Notes: generated by a model from the letters alone, not told the origin. Counted from the first letter of the stretch, positions 8,773-18,421 are shown. The stretch is DNA of 64,000 bases from AC-32 sp963754265 (GCA_963754265.1 CAVWFB010000001.1:248001-312000), one strand, 5' to 3'. A program made the numbers and translations.

Positions 8773-10206
8773 GTGCGGGAGCTGTGCGACCACGCGGTGG
8801 CCGCGGCTCTTGGGGCTGGAGCGTCGTACGCCGACGCACGCGTCGTCGTACGCCGGTCCCAGGTCGTGGGCACCCGCAACCAGCGAGTCGAGCGGCTCGA
8901 CGACGCGGAGACCGAGGGGATCGGCGTGCGGGTGCTCGTGAACGGCGCGTGGGGCTTCGCCTGCGACCGGCGCCTGACCGCAGGCGGTGCCGGGGCGGCG
9001 GCGGGAAAGGCCTGCGCCTTCGCCAAGGCGGCACCGGGCGGGCACACGCGCGAGCTCGCGCCGCTCGAGCCGGCAGAGGGTGTCTTCCGTACACCGGTCG
9101 AACGCGACCCATTCGAGGTCTCGCTCGCCGACAAGATCGAGCTCTGCCTCCGGGCGGAGGGCGCCCTCGCGCACGAAGACGTCAAGGTGACCTCGGCCTC
9201 GGTCCGTGCCCAGCGCGAGCACAAGGTGTTCGTCTCCTCCGAGGGCGCGGCGACCGAGCACGAGCTCGTCGAGTGCGGCGGCGGAATCGACGCGCTCGCG
9301 GCACGCGACGGCGTCGCTCAGATCCGCAGCTACCCGAGCGCCCACGGCGGCTCGAGCTCCCAGGCCGGCTGGGAGTACGTTGAGTCGCTCGGCCTCGAGC
9401 GCGAGGCTCCACGCGTGGGCGAACAGGCGGCCGCGCTCCTGCAGGCTGCGCCCTGCCCGTCGCAGGTGACCACGGTGGTGATCGACGCCGAGCAGACGGC
9501 GCTCCAGGTGCACGAGTCGGTGGGGCACCCGACGGAACTCGACCGCGTCTACGGGACGGAAGCCGCCTACGCCGGCACGAGCTTCCTCAAGCCCGAGGAT
9601 CTCGGCTCGCTTCCATACGGCTCCGAGCACATGAACGTGACCGCCGACTCGACCACTCCCGGCGGCCTCGGCACCTTCGGCTTCGACGACGAGGGCGTCC
9701 CGGCCGGGCGGCAGCCGATCGTCGCCGCAGGGGTGCTGAGCGGGTTCCTCACTTCGCGCGAGACCGCAGCCACGATCGGGAGCGGGTCGGGCGGCTCGAT
9801 GCGCGCGGACACCTGGAGCCGCATGCCGCTCGTGCGCATGACGAACCTCCACCTCGAGCCCGGCGAGGGCTCCCTCGACGAGTTGATCGGCGGCGTCGAC
9901 TCGGGTGTCTTCCTGCAGACGAACAAGAGCTGGTCGATCGACGACAAGCGGCTCAACTTCCAGTTCGGGACGCAGATCGCCTGGGAGATCGAGGACGGAC
10001 GGCTCGGCCGGATGCTGCGCGACGCGACCTATACCGGGCAGACGCCCGTCTTCTGGGGGTCGCTGGACGGCGTGGCCGGTTCCGAGGAGTGGGTCCTGCA
10101 CGGGCTCACCAACTGCGGCAAGGGCCAGCCTGGCCAGCACGCGCACGTCTCCCACGGCGCCTCACCGGCCCGCTTCCGCAACGTGCAGGTCGGCTTCAAG
10201 CAGTGA
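8773..10206 (+). CDS. tldD: TldD metalloprotease subunit
   Basis: 477-residue TldD/PmbA family protein. The Zn-binding HExxxH motif is 'LQVHESVGHPTELD' (residues ~239-252), with a typical glycine-rich tail 'HGLTNCGKGQPGQHAHVSHG' that carries the C-terminal Cys/His cluster. TldD forms a heterodimeric protease with TldE; known targets are unfolded peptides, the CcdA antitoxin and microcin precursors. It starts with GTG, and the stop overlaps the tldE start by 4 nt (GTGA), so the pair is coupled. No RiPP precursor is evident next to it. Confidence 0.95.
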   Translation: MRELCDHAVAAALGAGASYADARVVVRRSQVVGTRNQRVERLDDAETEGIGVRVLVNGAWGFACDRRLTAGGAGAAAGKACAFAKAAPGGHTRELAPLEPAEGVFRTPVERDPFEVSLADKIELCLRAEGALAHEDVKVTSASVRAQREHKVFVSSEGAATEHELVECGGGIDALAARDGVAQIRSYPSAHGGSSSQAGWEYVESLGLEREAPRVGEQAAALLQAAPCPSQVTTVVIDAEQTALQVHESVGHPTELDRVYGTEAAYAGTSFLKPEDLGSLPYGSEHMNVTADSTTPGGLGTFGFDDEGVPAGRQPIVAAGVLSGFLTSRETAATIGSGSGGSMRADTWSRMPLVRMTNLHLEPGEGSLDELIGGVDSGVFLQTNKSWSIDDKRLNFQFGTQIAWEIEDGRLGRMLRDATYTGQTPVFWGSLDGVAGSEEWVLHGLTNCGKGQPGQHAHVSHGASPARFRNVQVGFKQ

Positions 10207-11564
10207 GCGAGGCGCTCGAGCTCGCCGGCCGGCTCCTGCGTGCGGCGGAGGGAGACGAGGCGTTGGCCCTGGTGCAGAGCGAGCGCTCCGGGCTGGCGCG
10301 CTTCGCCCGCTCGGAGGTGCACCAGCCGACGCTGATCGAGAACGACGTGCTCGAGCTGCAGATCGTCCGCGACGGGCGCCTGGGCGTAGCTGCAAGCAAC
10401 CGAACCGACGAAGAGGGCATGCGCGCCCTCGCCGCTCGCGCCGCGGAGGCCGCAGACAGCGCGCCGGCCGACCCCGACTTCCCTGGGTTGGCCCCGCCCG
10501 CCGACCCGCCGGAGGTCGAAGGCTTCGACGAGCAGACCGCAGCGCTCTCGGCCGACGACCAGGCGCGTCTCGCCGCCGCCGCGATCGACGCTTCGGAGCT
10601 CGACCTCTACGGCTTCTTCACGAGCGGGGTGACCGAGCTGGCCCTTGCCTCGACGGCGGGGGTCTCGGTCTCGCAGACGATGACCGACGCCAGCGTGCTC
10701 GCCCTGGCCGCGGTCGACGGAGCTTCCGGCTATGCCGAGCAGACCTCGTGGCGCCTCGGCGGGATCGACCCGGCCGGCGCCTCGAAGCAGGCGGTCGAGA
10801 AGGCAAAGCACACACGTGGCGCCGGCACGCTCGAGCCCGGGTCGTACCCGGCGGTGCTCGAGCCTCCTGCGTTTGCCGAGCTGCTCGCCTACTTCGCGTA
10901 CGACGCCTTCGGCGCGCTCGGCCTGCTCGAGGAGCGCAGCTACGCGCACGGAAGGCTCGGGGAGAAGGTCTTCGACGAGCACTTCTCGCTCGCCGACGAC
11001 TCGCTCGACCCGCGCGGGCTGCCGAAGGCCTTCGACTTCGAGGGAACGCCGAAGCAACGGGCCGAGCTCGTCGAGAACGGTGTGTTCACCGGCGTCGTCT
11101 GGGACCGCACGACGGCAAGACGCGCCGGCAACGGTCGCCAGAGCACCGGCCACGCACCGCCGAGCTCGCTGCGCCACTGGGGGCCGTTGCCGTTCGGGCT
11201 CTCGGTCGCAGGCGGCGAGGCAGACTCGCCGCAGGAGCTGGCGGAGCTCATCGGCGACGGGATCTACATCACCCGCCTCCACTACCTGAGCATCGTCGAC
11301 GCGCGCGAGGGAGTGATCACGGGAATGACGCGAGACGGCACCTTCCGAGTCCGCTCCGGGAAGATCGCGGAGCCACTGGTGAACCTGCGCTTCACCGTCG
11401 CGGTGCCGGAGCTGCTGGCCGAGCTGCCGGGGTTGACCCGCGAGCAGGTGCTCCTGAACCAGAGCGCCTACTACGACGAGCGCTACCCGCAGGGGATGCT
11501 CTCGCCGGCCGTGGCGACCGCGCGCTTCGACGTGACGGGCGTCGGCTCCGGGCCCGGCGTCTAG
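10203..11564 (+). CDS. tldE: TldE/PmbA metalloprotease partner
   Basis: 453 residues, paralogous to TldD but lacking the HExxxH zinc motif, as expected for the non-catalytic TldE/PmbA subunit. Typical segments are 'RFARSEVHQPTLIENDVLEL', 'DLYGFFTSGVTELALASTAG', 'GTPKQRAELVENGVFTGVVW', 'SIVDAREGVITGMTRDGTF' and 'GKIAEPLVNLRFTVAVPELL'. The GTG start overlaps the tldD stop. Its TAG stop is within a CTAG that is also the stop of the convergent lipoprotein gene, leaving no spacer or terminator between them. Confidence 0.94.
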   Translation: MSEALELAGRLLRAAEGDEALALVQSERSGLARFARSEVHQPTLIENDVLELQIVRDGRLGVAASNRTDEEGMRALAARAAEAADSAPADPDFPGLAPPADPPEVEGFDEQTAALSADDQARLAAAAIDASELDLYGFFTSGVTELALASTAGVSVSQTMTDASVLALAAVDGASGYAEQTSWRLGGIDPAGASKQAVEKAKHTRGAGTLEPGSYPAVLEPPAFAELLAYFAYDAFGALGLLEERSYAHGRLGEKVFDEHFSLADDSLDPRGLPKAFDFEGTPKQRAELVENGVFTGVVWDRTTARRAGNGRQSTGHAPPSSLRHWGPLPFGLSVAGGEADSPQELAELIGDGIYITRLHYLSIVDAREGVITGMTRDGTFRVRSGKIAEPLVNLRFTVAVPELLAELPGLTREQVLLNQSAYYDERYPQGMLSPAVATARFDVTGVGSGPGV

Positions 11565-12742
11565 GGCACGCTCACGCGCGTGTAATCGACCGAGCCGAGC
11601 TCGTCCTCGCGCCAGCCGTGAGCCCGGGGCGAGACCAGGCGCGCGTCGACCGCCCAGGCGATCGGCACGACGAGCTTCCCTCGCGCGGAGGCTTGCAGCG
11701 CCGCGAGACGCGGATAGGGCGCGGCCAGGCGCTCGAAGCGTGCGTCGGCGCCGCCGCCGACCACGGGGCCCAGGCCCAGGTCGCGCCACGCCGCCACCAG
11801 CAGATCGAGGCCATAGCCGAGGTCGGAGTCGGAGGGCCGGATGAAATGAACCGCGATCCGCGGCAGCGACGGGATCTTCTTGCGCGCCTCGCGGAGGGCG
11901 ATCACCGCCGTACTCGCCTTCGGCGGCCCCTGGTGCACGAGATCCTCCGCCGGCGGCGCCTCGAACTCCGGCACGAGCGCCTGGTAGTCGGCTCGGTCGG
12001 CGGTGTCGTCGTACACGCTTCTGACCTCGGCGGGAACACTGGGCTCGAAGACGGCCGCGTCGGCCGCGAGCAGCCGCCTGACCCGAAGCGCTCCGGCGAG
12101 CTGCGGGTCGAGCTTCGTCGCTCGCAGGTCCCCCAGCGGGACCGGCGCCTCGTCGAGACGGCCCGCGCGGAAGAGGCGGAGCGCGGCATGCGGCTCGACC
12201 TTGCGCACCTCGAGTCGGAGCCCGTGCCGTTCGGCCACCACGCGCTGCGGGCTCGCCGAGATGAGCCGGAAGGGCCCGGGCACCCCCGGCGGGGCCGCCG
12301 CCACCTGCGTCAGCAGGTAAGGCAGCTCGGGCCTGGGCGCCCGCAACGAGATCACGAGCGTGTGCTCGTCCGGTGCGCGGATGCTTCGGGCCTGGAAGAG
12401 CGCCGCCCGCCGGAGCTGAGCAGCGATCGCTCCCGAGTGGGCGCAGCGGAGCCGCCAGGTGCTTCCGGTCGCGTGCCAGGAGGAGCAGAGCCCTGCCCGC
12501 ACCGCCCCGGTCCGCGGGTCGGTCCGGAGCGGGGTGGCGAAGAGGGCCCGCGCCAGGGTCACCTCGTCACGACCCTTCGCATGGGTCGGATCGAGCGGCC
12601 AGAGCATGTTCGCTACGCCGATGCGCATCACGCCCGCTGGACCGCGTGCGGGCAACGCCTCGTGGCGTTGTGCCTGGTCGGAGTCGCAGCCGGAAGCGAC
12701 CAGAGCGAGCAGGGCCAGGGCCGCGGCCCGCCGAGCCGTCAT
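11561..12742 (-). CDS. Solute-binding lipoprotein, family-5-like (peptide/nickel ABC type)
   Basis: 393 residues with a lipoprotein signal: 'ARRAAALALLALVASGC', Cys-19 being the lipidation site. The N-terminal part resembles SBP family 5 ('NMLWPLDPTHAKGRDEVTLA', 'ALFATPLRTDPRTGAVRAGL', then 'WRLRCAHSG' in place of the usual 'tfkLRkgvkf'). It is shorter and more divergent than typical oligopeptide-binding proteins, with a shortened second lobe. No permease or ATPase genes are adjacent, so it may be an orphan or share a transporter. The stop overlaps the tldE stop in a shared CTAG. Confidence 0.72.
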   Translation of the reverse strand: MTARRAAALALLALVASGCDSDQAQRHEALPARGPAGVMRIGVANMLWPLDPTHAKGRDEVTLARALFATPLRTDPRTGAVRAGLCSSWHATGSTWRLRCAHSGAIAAQLRRAALFQARSIRAPDEHTLVISLRAPRPELPYLLTQVAAAPPGVPGPFRLISASPQRVVAERHGLRLEVRKVEPHAALRLFRAGRLDEAPVPLGDLRATKLDPQLAGALRVRRLLAADAAVFEPSVPAEVRSVYDDTADRADYQALVPEFEAPPAEDLVHQGPPKASTAVIALREARKKIPSLPRIAVHFIRPSDSDLGYGLDLLVAAWRDLGLGPVVGGGADARFERLAAPYPRLAALQASARGKLVVPIAWAVDARLVSPRAHGWREDELGSVDYTRVSVP

Positions 12743-12746
12743 TCCG

Positions 12747-12968
12747 TTACTTGAGCAGGTGGAAGAGCAGAACGGTGTTCGTGGCGAACAGGATCGCGAC
12801 GACCACCGTCAGGCGCGTCAGGTTGCGCTCGACGATGTGCGTTCCGCCCTGCGAGGCGGGCGTGAAGCCCATGCCGCCGAGCCCGGCGTCACGGCCGGAG
12901 TGCATGAGGATCAGCGACACGAGTGCCGCCGAGAGCAGGACATGGATGACCGCGAAGATCTGCAGCAA
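12747..12968 (-). CDS. secG: SecG, preprotein translocase subunit
   Basis: 73 residues with two hydrophobic helices, 'IFAVIHVLLSAALVSLILM' and 'LTRLTVVVAILFATNTVLLF', joined by the conserved 'HSGRDAGLGGMGF' glycine-rich loop. SecG assists SecYEG protein export. There is no ATG or GTG at the right place; TTG at 12968 (then CTG CAG ATC) is chosen. No clear Shine-Dalgarno precedes it, so the start is the weak point. It lies 4 bp upstream of the lipoprotein gene on the same strand. Confidence 0.87.
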   Translation of the reverse strand: MLQIFAVIHVLLSAALVSLILMHSGRDAGLGGMGFTPASQGGTHIVERNLTRLTVVVAILFATNTVLLFHLLK

Positions 12969-12991
12969 GACGGCGCCAGGATACCAGCGGG

Positions 12992-13384
12992 TCAGCCGGT
13001 GGCCAGCTCGCGAATCGCGTCGATCAACTGAGCCGCGATCCGGTCCTTCGTGACGTAGGCCGCGGCGCCGGCGTCGCGTGCCCGGGCCACGTCGGCCCGC
13101 GCGTTGGAGCCGGTCAGCATCAGGATGCACGCCTTCGGCAGCTGCTCGCGGATCCGCTTCGTCGCCTCCACGCCGTCCACTGACGGCATGGCGATGTCCA
13201 TCAGGATCACGTCCGGCTGGAGCGCGAGCGCCTGGTCGACGGCTTCTTCGCCGTTACGGGCGTGTCCGACGACCTCGATCTCCGGCTCGGAGGCCAGGAT
13301 CGCGTCGAGCGCCTCGGAGAAGAGGCGGTGATCGTCGGCGATGAGGACGCGGATGGTCTTCGGGGGCAACGGTGACGGCTCCAT
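12992..13384 (-). CDS. Single-domain (REC-only) response regulator
   Basis: 130 residues that are just a receiver domain. It has 'IRVLIADDHRLFSEALDAIL' (acidic pocket), phospho-acceptor Asp in 'DVILMDIAMPSVDGVEATKR', Thr in 'CILMLTGSNARAD' and Lys in 'AAYVTKDRIAAQL'. The sequence is of the NarL type but the output HTH is missing and the frame ends normally after helix 5, so it probably works by protein contact. AGGAG lies 8 nt before the ATG. No kinase is adjacent. Confidence 0.9.
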   Translation of the reverse strand: MEPSPLPPKTIRVLIADDHRLFSEALDAILASEPEIEVVGHARNGEEAVDQALALQPDVILMDIAMPSVDGVEATKRIREQLPKACILMLTGSNARADVARARDAGAAAYVTKDRIAAQLIDAIRELATG

Positions 13385-13394
13385 CTGCCTACTC

Positions 13395-14409
13395 CTACAA
13401 CGATTCTGGCGTGTTTTTCGCTCCGCCGGCGGCAGCCCGCTCCAGCACGGCCTCGACACGGCCCGCCTGCTCTCGCACGTCGTGGGCCTCGGCCGCTTCG
13501 CGGGCGGCGAGATTCGGGCACGGCAGCGACGCCGCGATCCGAAGCGCGTCGGAAAGCCCCTCCACGTCCAGCGGATCGACGAGGACGCCTGCCTCGGGCG
13601 GCACGAACTCCGGTGGGCCGCCGACGCGCGTCGCGACCACGGAGCGCCCGCACGCCATCGCCTCGAGCGCTGCCTGGCCGAACGGCTCGATCAGGCTCGG
13701 CTGGCAGACGACGTGCGCACGGGCGATCAGGGACGGCACCTCGTCGTGCGCGACGCTCGGCACGACCTCTACCCCGGGACGACCTTCGAGCTCGGCGCGC
13801 AACGCGCCCTCGCCCACGAACGTGAGCGACCCCGAGCCGAAACGCGCGAACCCCTCGGCTAGCCGGACGCCGTTCTTGCGCGTAGTGAGCGCGCCGAGGC
13901 AGAGGAAGTGGGGCCCTCCCTCCGGGGCCGGCTCGACCCGAAAGCGCTCTAGGTCGACGCCGGAATCGATTACCTCCGTCTTCCCCCGCGCCTCGGGGAC
14001 CTTGGTCTCGAGCTCGCGCCGCAGGTAGTCCGAGACCGCGATCACGGCCGCTGCGCGGCCGACCGTGAGCCGTGTGAGCGCGCGGACCCCCGGGATCGCG
14101 CCGACGTTGCGCACGTCGCGCCCGTGCGCGGTCACGACCAGCGGCGCACTGCGAGGCCAGCGCGGCAGTCAGCCCGGCGGGCACGAGGAAGTGCGCGTAG
14201 ACGACGTCGGGCCGGAAGCGCCGTGCCGCCTGGAACGCCCGGGCGACAAGGGTCGCGTAGCGGTGCTTCCCGCCACTTCGGCTGTCGAGGACGGCCCGCT
14301 CGAGCTCGTGCCCGCGCTCCTGCAGAGCCCGTTCGAGCTGCGCCACGAAAACCCCCAGGTCGGGATCGTCCGGGCCGGGATACATCTGCGAGACGAGCAG
14401 GATCCGCAC
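13395..14409 (-). pseudogene. GT4-family glycosyltransferase, interrupted by one frameshift
   Basis: Two overlapping frames make one GT-B glycosyltransferase. The first (14409 to ~14155, GTG start) has 'MRILLVSQMYPGPDDPDLGV' and 'RPDVVYAHFLVPAGLTAALA'. The second continues as 'LVVTAHGRDVRNVGAIPGV', 'VIAVSDYLRRELETKV', 'VIDSGVDLERFRV', 'FVGEGALRAELEGRPGVEVV' and the E-x7-E nucleotide-sugar motif 'PSLIEPFGQAALEAMACGRS'. The expected join would need about two more bases (a CG unit in a CG-rich run) at 14151-14156. Without the shift it would be a ~337-residue enzyme attaching a sugar to a lipid or saccharide. It could be a sequence error. Confidence 0.83.
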
Positions 14410-14435
14410 CGGCCGAAGCTTGACGATTCCGGAAC

Positions 14436-14471
14436 GCGGCCGCGCCCCTCCAGCCCGGGGGGCGCGGCCGC
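14436..14471. terminator. Hairpin between the glycosyltransferase gene and a small ORF
   Basis: A perfect 13-bp inverted repeat (gcggccgcgcccc / ggggcgcggccgc) with a 10-nt loop. It lies downstream of the minus-strand small gene at 14486-14686 and so likely ends its transcript. Confidence 0.7.
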
Positions 14472-14485
14472 TCTACCGAATGCGC

Positions 14486-14686
14486 TCAGGCCCGATGGGC
14501 ATGATCGGGATGCATCGCGTGCTCACGCATCCACTGCCACATCGAGCGCATGTGCATCTGGCTCCTGCGCTCGCGCGACTGGATCTCATGCCGCGGCGGC
14601 CTTTGTGAACGCCGGTAGTCCTGACGCATCTCGGAGATGCGTTCTTGGTGGCGCTGGCGCTGATCTTCGGGGTGTTGGTAGTACAC
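14486..14686 (-). CDS. Small His/Arg/Gln/Met-rich protein, unknown
   Basis: 66 residues, GTG start, preceded by an excellent RBS (GAGGAGGAG, 5 nt away) and followed 15 bp later by a strong hairpin, which together argue for a real gene. Composition is striking: many His, Arg, Gln and Met ('YYQHPEDQRQRHQERISEM', 'MHMRSMWQWMREHAMHPDHA'), no Cys, no hydrophobic helix. A metal- or nucleic-acid-binding role is possible but only guessed. I do not recognise the family. Confidence 0.6.
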   Translation of the reverse strand: MYYQHPEDQRQRHQERISEMRQDYRRSQRPPRHEIQSRERRSQMHMRSMWQWMREHAMHPDHAHRA

Positions 14687-14981
14687 GCTTCTCCTCCTCT
14701 TGGTCTCGATTGGCCCTGTCCGTATCGAGTCCGACGCCAGAGGCGGGATCTAGGCGTGTCTACCGAAAAAAGCGATTGCGAATTACCGCTGGCATTTTCA
14801 GCCGATTTTCGGTGCGACGCGAAGAATCTCTCGCTTCTATTGTTGACTCGATACGGGTTACGACGAATTGCCAGGTGCCACTTTGGGTCACCTCCAGTTG
14901 GATGGACGAGGCTCCGCGCTCTCGAAACGACGTGAGCGACCTTCCGGTCGCCCACTCGAACCTGCTGTTCGGCTAGAAGAC

Positions 14982-15107
14982 CTAGCCGGAGCTCGTCCGA
15001 GCGGGGAACCTCATGGGCTCCGGTACGCCGCTGCGGGCTACCTCGCCGTACGCGAGGAACGCGAGGGCAGAGGAGGCCTGGCGGCGATTCGGCGAAGTGA
15101 TATTCAT
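14982..15107 (-). CDS. Candidate 41-residue small protein
   Basis: ATG-to-TAG ORF, start 'MNITSPNRRQASSALAFLAY', preceded by TGAGGAGGTG 5-8 nt upstream of the ATG, a near-ideal Shine-Dalgarno. A TTGCCA-16 nt-TGTACT promoter lies 36-63 bp upstream on the same strand. The middle is mildly hydrophobic and the rest basic. It may be a leader peptide or a small protein; no family is recognised. The support is the signals and not homology. Confidence 0.35.
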   Translation of the reverse strand: MNITSPNRRQASSALAFLAYGEVARSGVPEPMRFPARTSSG

Positions 15108-15142
15108 CGGCGCACCTCCTCAGTCGGAAACGAGGGCGAGAG

Positions 15143-15170
15143 AGTACACCACGCTGGTCGCACTTGGCAA
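15143..15170 (-). promoter_or_regulatory. Sigma70-like promoter for the small ORF
   Basis: On the minus strand TTGCCA (15170-15165), a 16-bp spacer and TGTACT (15148-15143) form one of the better classical promoters in the window, pointing at the small ORF starting at 15107. Confidence 0.45.
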
Positions 15171-15201
15171 GTAAATATCTCCGCGGATTTCCAAGCCGCC
15201 A

Positions 15202-16779
<1,578 letters not shown>

Positions 16780-16785
16780 CGAAAC

Positions 16786-16792
16786 TAGGCTA
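16786..16792. promoter_or_regulatory. Shared back-to-back -10 element of two divergent genes
   Basis: The sequence TAGGCTA reads TAGGCT on the plus strand, 6 nt before the moaDE ATG, and TAGCCT on the minus strand, 7 nt before the mutase GTG. The whole gap is 18 bp, so both mRNAs would be leaderless and the two polymerases would compete for the same bases. Neither -35 is well conserved. Confidence 0.4.
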
Positions 16793-16797
16793 TCGCC

Positions 16798-17430
16798 ATG
16801 CCGGTGACCGTGAGGCTCTTCGCCGGGCTGCGCGAGCGCGCGGGCTGGTCGAGGCGCGAGCTCGAGGGAGTCGCCCGCGTCGGCGACGTCTGGCCCGCGC
16901 TCGACCTCGGCGAGGAGCCAGGCGGGCTCCTGTACGCGGTCAACCGCGAATACGCCGAGGCAGGCCACGAGCTACGGGACGGCGACGAGGTCGCGTTGAT
17001 CCCGCCGGTCTCGGGCGGGGCCTTCCGCGTGACCGAGGAGCCGCTCTCGCTCGACGTCGTCGTCGGGGAGGTAGCCGACGAGCGCGCCGGCGGAGTAGCG
17101 ACCTTCACCGGAACCGTGCGGCGGCAGTCACGCGGTCGCGAAGTGCGCTACCTCGAGTACGAGGCCTACACGGAGATGGCCGAGGAGGTGATGGCGAAGC
17201 TCGCGGCCGAGCTGGAAGAGGCCCACGAGCTCTGTGGGCTCGCGATCCACCACCGCGTCGGCCGGGTCGAGATCGGCGAGCCGAGCGTGGTGATCGCCGC
17301 CTCCGCACCGCACCGCCAGGCCGCGCTGGCTGCTTGCCGCGAGGCGATCGACCGCCTCAAGGAGACGGTGCCGCTCTGGAAGAAGGAGGTCTACGAGGGC
17401 GGCGAGGAATGGGTCGGCCGCGGGTCGTAG
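16798..17430 (+). CDS. MoaD-MoaE fusion, molybdopterin synthase
   Basis: 210 residues. Residues 1-~76 are MoaD (ubiquitin-like: 'VTVRLFAGLRERAGWSRREL', ending 'VALIPPVSGG'); residues ~80-205 are MoaE ('VGEVADERAGGVATFTGTVR', 'YLEYEAYTEMAEEVMAKLA', 'IHHRVGRVEIGEPSVVI', and 'LKETVPLWKKE' with catalytic Lys). The complex puts two sulfurs into precursor Z. MoaD normally needs a free C-terminal Gly-Gly for thiocarboxylation; here the GG is internal, as in mycobacterial MoaX, which is cleaved after the GG. The same processing is inferred. It is preceded by a leaderless-type -10 and followed by a terminator. Confidence 0.94.
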   Translation: MPVTVRLFAGLRERAGWSRRELEGVARVGDVWPALDLGEEPGGLLYAVNREYAEAGHELRDGDEVALIPPVSGGAFRVTEEPLSLDVVVGEVADERAGGVATFTGTVRRQSRGREVRYLEYEAYTEMAEEVMAKLAAELEEAHELCGLAIHHRVGRVEIGEPSVVIAASAPHRQAALAACREAIDRLKETVPLWKKEVYEGGEEWVGRGS

Positions 17431-17440
17431 CGAAATGTGA

Positions 17441-17468
17441 GAGGGGGCCGGCCGAAGCCGGCCCCCTC
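17441..17468. terminator. Bidirectional terminator hairpin
   Basis: A perfect 12-bp inverted repeat (gagggggccggc / gccggccccctc) with the tetraloop CGAA lies between the convergent moaDE and collagen-like genes. Confidence 0.75.
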
Positions 17469-17476
17469 GGCGCGTC

Positions 17477-18421
17477 CTAGGAGGGCACGCAGTAGGCGTA
17501 GACGGTGAGGCTGACGCTCTGCTGAGAGTTGCCCTGCGTCTTTGCCTTCGCTACCCAGCCGGCAAAGGCCGGCGTCGCGTGGCTCTCGATCACGCTCGGA
17601 GACGTTGCGCCGGCCTCGAGGAAGCCGCCCGAGATCGCGATGTGGTCTGCGGGGCAGGTCGCCGTCGCGGTCACGATCGCGTTGGCGTCGACCACCGTCG
17701 AGGTGCCGGTTGCCGTGATCACCGACGAGCCGTTCAGCCCATCGGCGCCGGCGGGACCCTGGGGGCCCATCGGGCCGGGCGCGCCGGCGGGACCGGCAGA
17801 GCCGGTGTCGCCCTTCAGGCCTTGCGGCCCGGGGACGCCCTGCTCACCCTTGGGCCCGGCCGGGCCCAAGGCGCCATCCTGACCGTTCTGTCCGTTCGCG
17901 CCGGCAGGGCCCATCGGCCCCTGGGCGCCGGCCTGGCCGGTTGCGCCGTCGAGACCAACGGCGCCGTTCTGACCGGCCGACCCCTGCTCACCCTGCGGAC
18001 CCATTGGACCCATGGGCCCCACGTCGCCCTTCGGCCCGGACGGACCCATCACGCCCTGAAGGCCCATGAAACCCTGGGCGCCGGTGGCGCCGGTAGCACC
18101 GCCGGAACCGGTGGCACCCGTCGCTCCAGCAGCGCCGGCGGGACCGGCCGGCCCACGCGGCCCCGGAGTACCAGCTGCACCCTTGGCGCCCTTCATTCCC
18201 TTGCCGAAAATGTCCGAGACGCGGTACCGCTTCCAGCCCGAGGCGCAGCGATTGTGCTGCCTCCGCGAGATGACCTTGATCAATCCGTTGTGGATGTTCA
18301 CGCACACGAACGAGTTCTGGAAGCGTCGCTTCTCCGCAACCGACCCCGCGAGCGCACTTGAGCTGACCAGCAAGACGAGAAGTCCGGCCAGGAGCGCCCA
18401 CCCCTTGCTCTTCACCTTCAT
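17477..18421 (-). CDS. Exported collagen-like (Gly-X-Y) protein
   Basis: 314 residues. The signal peptide ends near residue 25 ('LLAGLLVLLVSSSALAG'). A short head (residues 26-74) has two Cys and the motif 'CVNIHNGLIKVISRRQHNRC'. Residues ~75-230 are an unbroken run of about 52 Gly-X-Y triplets (GPM GPQ GEQ ...), able to form a triple helix. The C-terminal ~80 residues form a compact beta-rich domain ('ATCPADHIAISGGFLEAGA', 'AFAGWVAKAKTQ', 'VSLTVYAYCVP'), plausibly the trimerising cap. GGGGAGG precedes the ATG. Likely extracellular or surface; the ligand is unknown. Confidence 0.9.
   Translation of the reverse strand: MKVKSKGWALLAGLLVLLVSSSALAGSVAEKRRFQNSFVCVNIHNGLIKVISRRQHNRCASGWKRYRVSDIFGKGMKGAKGAAGTPGPRGPAGPAGAAGATGATGSGGATGATGAQGFMGLQGVMGPSGPKGDVGPMGPMGPQGEQGSAGQNGAVGLDGATGQAGAQGPMGPAGANGQNGQDGALGPAGPKGEQGVPGPQGLKGDTGSAGPAGAPGPMGPQGPAGADGLNGSSVITATGTSTVVDANAIVTATATCPADHIAISGGFLEAGATSPSVIESHATPAFAGWVAKAKTQGNSQQSVSLTVYAYCVPS

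Larger units (their letters stand above)
14687..15201. other. AT-richer intergenic region with one candidate small ORF
   Basis: This 515-bp stretch is visibly less GC-rich than the surroundings (for example 14761-14850) and carries no long ORF. It should contain the promoter of the 66-residue gene. The only coding candidate is the 41-codon ORF at 14982-15107, which has its own promoter-like and RBS signals. A small hairpin GCGACC-ttcc-GGTCGC occurs near 14937-14952. Confidence 0.4.

Noticed and set aside
10203..11564. RiPP biosynthesis locus around tldD-tldE
   Set aside because: TldD/E can process microcins, but no precursor peptide, modification enzyme or transporter gene is beside them.
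9905..12754. A 949-codon plus-strand frame through tldD/tldE
   Set aside because: It has no domain, its composition is Arg/Ala-rich antisense-type, and tldD and tldE fit perfectly in the other frames.
17700..18200. CRISPR-like or tandem DNA repeat
   Set aside because: The repetitive look comes from Gly-X-Y codons; there are no identical spaced repeats with unique spacers.
17579..18361. Possible plus-strand gene over the collagen-like region
   Set aside because: Glycine-rich repeats make any frame open in GC-rich DNA. The minus-strand frame has a signal peptide, RBS and perfect Gly-X-Y period.
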